The notes under the pieces: model-generated
Told to the model about the DNA's origin: nothing
Databases searched by the model: none
Seen by the model: the letters and a program-made list of their open reading frames with translations, nothing else
Part shown: positions 57,939-64,000 of the stretch, one piece after another
Layout of the letters: each line of letters starts with the position of its first letter
How positions within the stretch are numbered: the stretch's first letter is position 1
Assembly: GCF_014851395.1 (NCBI RefSeq)
Contig: NW_024042261.1
Location: forward strand, 34,177,942-34,241,941
Source: Micropterus salmoides
Lineage: Eukaryota; Chordata; Actinopteri; Centrarchiformes; Centrarchidae
Direction of reading: 5' to 3'
Length of the DNA stretch: 64,000 nt
Translations under genes and position numbers: made by a program

Positions 57939-58613
57939 ATGGAGCGGCAGCTGGAGCTCGCTGCCCTGGGTCTGGCCCTCACAGGGTGGCTTTGTGCCAT
58001 TCTGACACGCTGCCTGGCCCTGTGGAAGGTGAGCGGCACCCTGGACAACACCACGGCAACTCTGCCTGCCTACTGGGATGGGGTGTGGCTGGAATGGGAT
58101 CACTGGGACCTGGCCCACGACGGCAGCCTGCACTGCTCTTTCTACCAATCGCTCATGTCCCTTTCTGGAAGCTTTCGGACGTGGAGAGCCCTCATCATGG
58201 CAGCCATCGGAGCCGGGGCTTTTGCTGCGGTGATTGGAGCAGCGGGGGCGGTGTGGTTCCCCATGCGTGGCCAGATCAAAGTGTTTTCTGGTGTCCTCTT
58301 TGTTTTGTCTGGCATACTGTTGCTTGTTCCCACAGCCTGGACGTGCCATCACACCAGCCAGCCACTGGAGGGTGTTGTGTTGCTGAGAAGAGACTGGGGA
58401 CCTGCACTGTACCTTGGATGGATCTCCTTTGCTTTGATGCTGGTGGGAGGGGTGTTTCTCACCACCAGATGCCCCACTAGTGAGAGACAGGTACAGCAGC
58501 CTGAAGATAGCAGGAATCCAAATGTAGAAGACGAGGCTAGTCACCCGCTGAGCAGGATCAACAGGACTACGTTCACGCAAAGCCAGTATGAACGCAGATC
58601 ACAGCCTATCTGA
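57939..58613 (+). CDS. claudin 12 of the array, divergent, 224 aa
   Basis: A four-pass claudin-fold protein, the most divergent here. The frame opens at a GTG (57909); the first ATG, at 57939, gives MERQLELAALG and normal TM1 spacing. ECL1 keeps W29 and a G48-V-W50 version of GLW, but the first disulfide cysteine is replaced by tryptophan (W53, in WLEWDHWD). The second cysteine remains (C66), so the conserved ECL1 disulfide cannot form in the usual way. ECL1 also has a potential N-glycosylation site at N37-T-T and is unusually rich in Trp and Asp. The QAARAL motif reads SFRTWRAL. ECL2 lacks NPL. TM4 ends in TTRCP. The tail is about 50 residues, polar, and ends RSQPI without a PDZ site. The frame is intact with no stops, so it is probably a real gene rather than a relic. 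Confidence 0.85.
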   Translation: MERQLELAALGLALTGWLCAILTRCLALWKVSGTLDNTTATLPAYWDGVWLEWDHWDLAHDGSLHCSFYQSLMSLSGSFRTWRALIMAAIGAGAFAAVIGAAGAVWFPMRGQIKVFSGVLFVLSGILLLVPTAWTCHHTSQPLEGVVLLRRDWGPALYLGWISFALMLVGGVFLTTRCPTSERQVQQPEDSRNPNVEDEASHPLSRINRTTFTQSQYERRSQPI

Positions 58614-59166
58614 GGGGACTGTGATGTAATATTTGATGACAGAGTGTGAGTGGTTGAACTGGAAAATCATTAATACGTGAAATGACTGTGGATGGATTTA
58701 ACAGCAGAGGAAAACTTCTGGCTGCACATGTTGAGTAATGATGCACTGGATTAACAATGTGTGAACTTAACATTAGAAAGTAAAAGCACGTGTCATGTAG
58801 CTAGTTTTTAGATTTACATCTTGTTTTGCTGTTTCTTCATGTTTATTGAAGCTAACACACTGTATATACTGTATGTTATTGTTTTACATTCAATCCTAAC
58901 TTCCTCCAATTCAACATCACTGTAAAGTTACACGTGTCTGTTTGCTTTACTAGGTGAAATTATTGATACTAAACTGACATTAAGACATTACAGCCCTCTG
59001 ACACCTTTAATACACTGTAATGGCTCAAATGTGAATGAGTTAATATTGATCTTAAAACTGAATACTGTATTGCACAAACACATTGCCCTACACTAGAGTA
59101 ATGCAATTGTATATCTGTTTTGTTAAGAGTGGCAAAAATGTTTACATCTGAGATTAATTCTGCACA

Positions 59167-59172
59167 AATAAA
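59167..59172 (+). terminator. polyadenylation signal, claudin 12
   Basis: AATAAA about 555 bases after the stop codon; the next gene is convergent, which fits a transcript end here. Confidence 0.5.
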
Positions 59173-59179
59173 GCATTGC

Positions 59180-60510
59180 AAATGATTCAGAAATATTTGT
59201 TTACAGGTTACATAAGCCATGCATTAAAGTGATATTAACTCATTATTCCACAGAGCATTTGGGGAGGCAGTAAGGTGAGCAGTCCTTTTGACATCTATAC
59301 TGTAGCCATCTATTTTTGATTACTTTTCACAGTAGGCTGTGAAATGTTCGGATGTGAAACTTGACTTTTCAGACTTCTATTTGCAGATGTACGCCAAAGT
59401 CTAGCAGGTATATCATGGGACAATCAGTATGATACTTTTCAGAATAAAGAACAGTTAACTGAGAGTGCACTTTGTTTACAGCGGAGGTCAAACCTAAAAC
59501 CTGACAGGAAAACATCTGTTTGAATGACTAAAAACATGATTTCTGTTTTCTTTTACCTCAGAGGAACTAAATTTCATACATTTCTGATTTACAGACACCC
59601 TGAACTCCTGCTCAAATGTGAGAAAGTTAGTGAAAACCCTGAAATAAAAGAGTATGAAAACATGATTTGATGTAGTGCTTGAGTCTCTTAACTGTATTTT
59701 TCTTTTGCTCAACAAAACAATGTAAGACTTCTAAGCGAACACTCAACATTACATTTGTAAAAAAAGTTACGTGCACAGCAATATTTACAAACACTGTATT
59801 GTAGCCTTTTCTGAACACTGATAATAAAAATCATCGTACAATATTCAAGATAATATCTATATGATTCTATATTGTGCTAAGTACAACACTTGTTCATAAG
59901 GGGTGCAACTAACTGAGTTGGAAAAGCTTCAAATGTCACTGGTTTGGATGTTACACTTTTCTGTTCTTAAAGCTGCCACATATTTGGGCTTGAAAACTGT
60001 TATTTAATTTGTTTTCAAATCAACTATGTGTATATTAGGAAAATACTGTGGATAAACCAAAAAGTAAACATTTTTGTTATTTATTTGCTACAGAGCAAAC
60101 GCATTCATTATGACAAAATATATATCATTGGGTTAAAGAAATCATCCATAAAATTGGTATACTGAGCTACATGGCACACAAAGTCTGATGTAAGGGCAGA
60201 AACAGCCTTGTTGAGAAGTTCTGCTAAAGGTCACCAGGTACTGATATAAGAAAAGAAACTGAATAAATATGTGAAAGCAGGCCAGAGCTATTTACTGACC
60301 TGCAAGTTCAGGTATACATGCTCACACATATATCCAAAATACATTCCACCCAGTACGCAAATCTGGCAAATAATAATAAGTCAGATAAATCATTTCATCA
60401 TAAGAGAGGCTGGGAAACAGGCTGAATCATAAATATAGTCTCTTAAATGAGTTTGCAGTTTGTGTGCTGCATGTTAGTGTGGATAAGGTGCAGACTCCTG
60501 ACTTGTTGGG
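59180..60510. other. convergent intergenic region, claudin 12 / sbds
   Basis: Contains the 3' ends of both transcripts. No other gene or repeat is recognised. Confidence 0.55.
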
Positions 60511-60513
60511 TTA

Positions 60514-62580
60514 CTACAGTTTCTCATCTCCCTCCTCCACATCCTTCAGACTGAGAACCTCCAGAGAACCTCGGCCTTTAGTCTCACAACGGATCAGCTC
60601 GTCGATCTCCCTGAAGCAGCCGGGATCCACCAGACACACCTGAGGATGAAGAGAATGAACAAGTATAATGTGAGCAGTAAAGATACATAAAGGCATTAGT
60701 TAACGCAAAGAGAATTGACATTTGAGTGTTATTAAGTGTGCACCAGATAAAACTCATTCAGCTGATATCTGATTGTAATACTAGATTTACTTGACATTTA
60801 TTATTCAGTGACTGCAGAGAATACTTAATCACTCCCACAGACACGCCGTGAGTTTAAAACCTCAACTCTCCTCACCATTTCCAGCTCCTCATCAAAGTCT
60901 TCACTCTCCACAACCTGCAGGAGCGGTTTCAGCTTCTCCTTCAGCCTCTTGGCCTCCTTGGCTGGCAGCACCAAACGCAGCCTCATGTGGGCCCTCTGGA
61001 TCTCCATGGTCTCCTTCAGCTGCCGGATCACTTCCAGAGCCTGGGAACAACAGGGCAGATGAAATCAGGAAGTCAACATTTAGCCGTCCTTATTGTTGTC
61101 TGCTGAACTAAATACTCAAATTATACCATCTGATTTTATTTTTCTGTTTAAAACACCAATAAGAAGTATTCTGTAACATTTAACTAATTTAGATTTTTCA
61201 TTACATTTGGGAAGAGATGTGAATTTTTTTTTTTTTAAGTGGATATATTTTTGTGCTTTGAGCATCACAAATCAAATGCCAGTGGGATCCAAATAAAGTA
61301 GTAAGTCAGATCAGTGTGTGATAATTTGTTTTTGATTTTTCATAGATTTATCCTGCTATCTACCAGCACCTCATTATGTTGCTGTGCTCGGGAAATTTTT
61401 GGTTTTGTTGTCAGTGGGATCCACTTAGGTTCTTCAAAGAAAGACAAAAGATACATTACATTGTATTTACAGGGTCTCCCACAGAATGACGCAGATGTGC
61501 CACATGTGGAGGAGGCTTGATAATGACGAAACCAATCACAACGGTCGAAACCAAGGTGTTCACTGTCAGTTTACCTGGTCCGTGCTTGTAAAATATCCAC
61601 CGTGTCTGCATCTTGTGATGTGAGTAATACTAATAAATGTTTCTCTGCAAAATGCTGAAATGGGTCACCAGATTTACCTGGGCGGCCGTTCATATATCTG
61701 GGCATGTGTTGGAAACACTTATTTATGTATTTATGGACACTGGCTCCAGCTGTCTGTCAGTGTGTATTAACTCTTTGCAGTCTCCAACAGATAACGTTAT
61801 CACCAAGCATTCCTTGATTAATTATTCCAGTCTACACACATAAAGTGTGTCTCCTCACCTGCTGTTTAGGGCTCTTGTTGGTTTTCACAGAGTAGTGGAT
61901 GTCCTTCATCGCCCCCTCAATTAGACTGACTGTGTATGGCCTCTTGGTCTCAGGGTTGACACACTTCTCTGCCACAATAGTCGCAATATCCTTGAACATC
62001 ATCTCCAGCTGAGAGTGCCTTTCCCTGTCTGACACTTGGAGATCTCCTTTGGTCAGGATCTGTCCAAAAGAAAAAAATAATAAAAGGGTGAGGAAGTGAA
62101 GGTGAAGACACAGTGTGAACAAGAGGTAGGCAGGAAAATATTTCTCACCAATTTACAAATTTCAGTCAGATCATCTGTTCCAAAAGCTTTAGTCAAGTCA
62201 TCTCTCTTAGCAACTTGACCTTTGGACACATTAACGAAAACCGATCTTGTCTGCAAAACCTCATCCAGGTCTTTCTCTCTGGAATTAAACACAATGTTTG
62301 GACACGCAGAGAGGAATTAAACAGACAGACTGGTGGATTAAATTTAAACTGCAAATGTCCGTTGACTTTAACATATAACGAACAAGATGTTTTAGTAACG
62401 TCAGCTAGTTATAAAAATAACTTAAACATTGTCGAAGTTTAATATTACTCACGCTCCTGATCGCCAGTTCACAACTTTATTCTTGTAGCAGGCGATTTCA
62501 AACCGCTTTCCTCCCTTTTTCATCCTCACCACAGCCACATTTGTCAGCCGTATTTGATTTGTTGGCGTAAATATAGACAT
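60514..62580 (-). CDS. sbds: SBDS ribosome maturation factor, five exons
   Basis: Encodes a 249-residue SBDS, which with the GTPase EFL1 releases eIF6 from late pre-60S subunits so that 60S can join 40S. Coding exons (minus strand): 62580-62453, 62278-62149, 62059-61859, 61040-60876, 60639-60514. The exon lengths 128, 130, 201, 165 and 126 with their phases keep one frame, and all four introns begin GT and end AG. The N-terminal FYSH domain starts MSIFTPTNQIRLTNVAVVRM and carries RFEIACYKNKVVNWRSG; the central domain includes CVNPETKRPYTVSLIE and KDIHYSVKTNKSPKQQ; the C-terminal ferredoxin-like domain includes RAHMRLRLVLP, DPGCFREIDELI and ends EEGDEKL. Nothing is broken. It is a single-copy housekeeping gene convergent with claudin 12 and a good synteny anchor. 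Confidence 0.97.
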
Positions 62581-63150
62581 TTTTATATCTGTTACGCCGG
62601 AATGCTCTTTCCAAGCTGCTGTTGACAAATAAAACAATGTTGTCTGATAACAACGTCGTTGATGCGCTCTGAGTGCGTTTCTCTGGAGTGTCCGTTGTGA
62701 AACATTGACGTTCAACAACAGTTCCGTTTTGGTTCTTCAGTAGATTTCAATCATTTAGTGACTTTTGATAATTAAGCAATAAACAAAAATTCAAATAGTG
62801 TACAAATGATTTTAGTTTCGTGAAAAATAATATTTAAATAATATTTAAAGATACAGAACAAACTGTTAACATGAACGTGTTACGTGATTTGTACAGTGCA
62901 CGCCACTGGTCACAGAGCGTAATTACAACTTTTTGAGGTTTTATTTTAAAAGTGTTCACTTGAAAAGAAGTCATAAATTAAAAAAAGACAAATTCTTTTT
63001 TTTTTTAAATAGGTGTACCAAGTGAACTGTCAAGTCTACATATAAATGGGTGGACAAGTTAACAAAAGGGATTAGACAAATGTTCAAAGGTAGAGAGATA
63101 AGCGAATAGGGCTCCTCTCCATCCTCCACTGCATCCTGGCCCTTCTTTGG
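62581..63150. other. sbds upstream region
   Basis: Holds the sbds promoter; no TATA box is visible, and the 62590-62700 stretch has several CpGs, as usual for a housekeeping gene. Beyond about 62750 it is AT-rich, with nothing recognised until the LINE. Confidence 0.5.
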
Positions 63151-63159
63151 CGGATTCGC

Positions 63160-64000
63160 CTCCTCAGCTGTGCAGCCTCCTCTTCAGCCTCAATATAAAG
63201 GCAGTAGCAATCAGTATGCGATCCCCTCTCATCTGGTCCATTTTTAATCCTATCTATCTTAATTTTCTTACTTCTGACTCCTTTCCTTTGTCAGGAAAAA
63301 CATTTTTAATCAATGATTTTATAATCACTCACAATCTTAATTGCATGTTTTTAACTAAAATTTGGTTGGACCAAGATAACAGTGCAGCTGTCCTTATCAA
63401 GTCTACCCCTCCCAACTTCAGTTTCATGAGTGAAGAGGGAGACTGCATAAGAGAGGAGGTGGAGTTGCCATTTTGTTTAATGACTCCTTCCAAAGCAAAA
63501 AGATGTATTATGGGAATTTTGCTTCTTTTGAATATGTGGCTCTTCAGTTGAATTCCTCTTCTCGAGCTAGATTTCTAAATATCTACAGGCCCCCTAAATA
63601 CTGTGCAAACTTTTTTGATGACTTTGGTGAACTGCTGTCTATAATCTGTATTGACTTTGACTGTGTGGTTATTGTTGATGATTTTAACATCCATGTTAAA
63701 CATCCCAGGACAGAGGGACTAAAGAACTGTGTTGTTTTCTTGATTATTATGGAATGACCCAACATGTGACGGGTTGTGGTGAAAGATGTTGCTCTCTCTG
63801 ATCATTCCTGTGTTTTCTTTAAGAGTGCAATCTGTGTGCACACAAATGTACAAAACGGCACATCACTGAAAACACTAGTGAATAATTTATTGAGGCTTTT
63901 TTTACTCGACACACTCTCACGGGTCTCAGTCAATGAGCTTGTAGATAATTTCAGTTCTAAAGTTACAAATGTTATTGATGCCGTTGCACCAGCCAAGGTG
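63160..64000 (+). pseudogene. LINE endonuclease region, broken, runs off the window
   Basis: Plus-strand translation shows the start of a non-LTR retrotransposon ORF2: FLINDFIITHNLNCMFLTKIWLD (endonuclease start), then after a frameshift at about 63430-63470 MFNDSFQSKKMYYGN and IYRPPKYCANFFDDF, IDFDCVVIVDDFNIHV (the GDFN catalytic motif, here DDFN), and then, after another frameshift and a stop at about 63755, VALSDHSCVFF (the SDH catalytic motif) and NELVDNFSSKVTNVIDA. The order matches the apurinic-type endonuclease domain of jockey/CR1/L2-like elements. Dead because of frameshifts; the RT part would lie beyond the window. Confidence 0.85.

Noticed and set aside
57792..58580. 262-aa open frame antisense to claudin 12
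   Set aside because: A shadow of the GC-rich claudin coding sequence; no resemblance to any family and low-complexity composition.

Overview
This is vertebrate, almost certainly spiny-rayed teleost, genomic DNA. Its single-copy anchor is a five-exon sbds gene with conserved exon phases. The rest is an AT-rich background with many teleost-type transposon remnants (DIRS-like, Tc1/mariner-like, several LINE lineages, small TIR elements). There are no operons, CRISPR arrays or bacterial features.

The core is a claudin array of twelve genes, each with its coding region in one exon: three on the minus strand (17.7-24.9 kb) and nine on the plus strand (34.4-58.6 kb). Claudins are four-pass tight-junction proteins whose first extracellular loop (ECL1, signature W-GLW-C-C) sets paracellular permeability. 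Eight genes end in a -YV PDZ-binding tail. Two 195-residue genes, one 249-residue gene and the last, very divergent gene do not.

Layout: 1-5.8 kb, no gene seen, old repeat tails; 5.83-7.30 kb, an internally deleted DIRS-like element; 7.3-17.3 kb, no gene, two decayed LINE reverse-transcriptase pieces; 17.7-24.9 kb, claudins 1-3 (minus); 25-33.8 kb, a noncoding divide with microsatellites and a pair of ~450-bp inverted repeats; 33.8-43.2 kb, a two-copy tandem duplication, each unit carrying a 207-aa and a 195-aa claudin (genes 4-7); 43.9-44.6 kb, a 249-aa claudin (gene 8); 44.6-49.7 kb, a second tandem duplication with two 210-aa claudins (genes 9, 10), whose unit begins in the 3' UTR of gene 8; 49.7-56.0 kb, no gene, including a small TIR element nested in a Tc1-like remnant; 56.1-58.6 kb, claudins 11 and 12; 60.5-62.6 kb, sbds (minus); 63.2 kb to the end, a broken LINE endonuclease region.

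The claudins presumably give epithelia a set of related but differently tuned barrier proteins. The most notable points are: (a) in the 33.8-43.2 kb duplication all eight coding differences between paralogues change the protein, and in the 207-aa pair all of them fall in the extracellular loops; (b) claudin 12 has lost the first cysteine of the ECL1 disulfide pair. Exact orthology to named fish claudins (cldn3/4-like, cldn28-30 or zebrafish letter names) cannot be settled without a tree, so claudin symbols are left blank.
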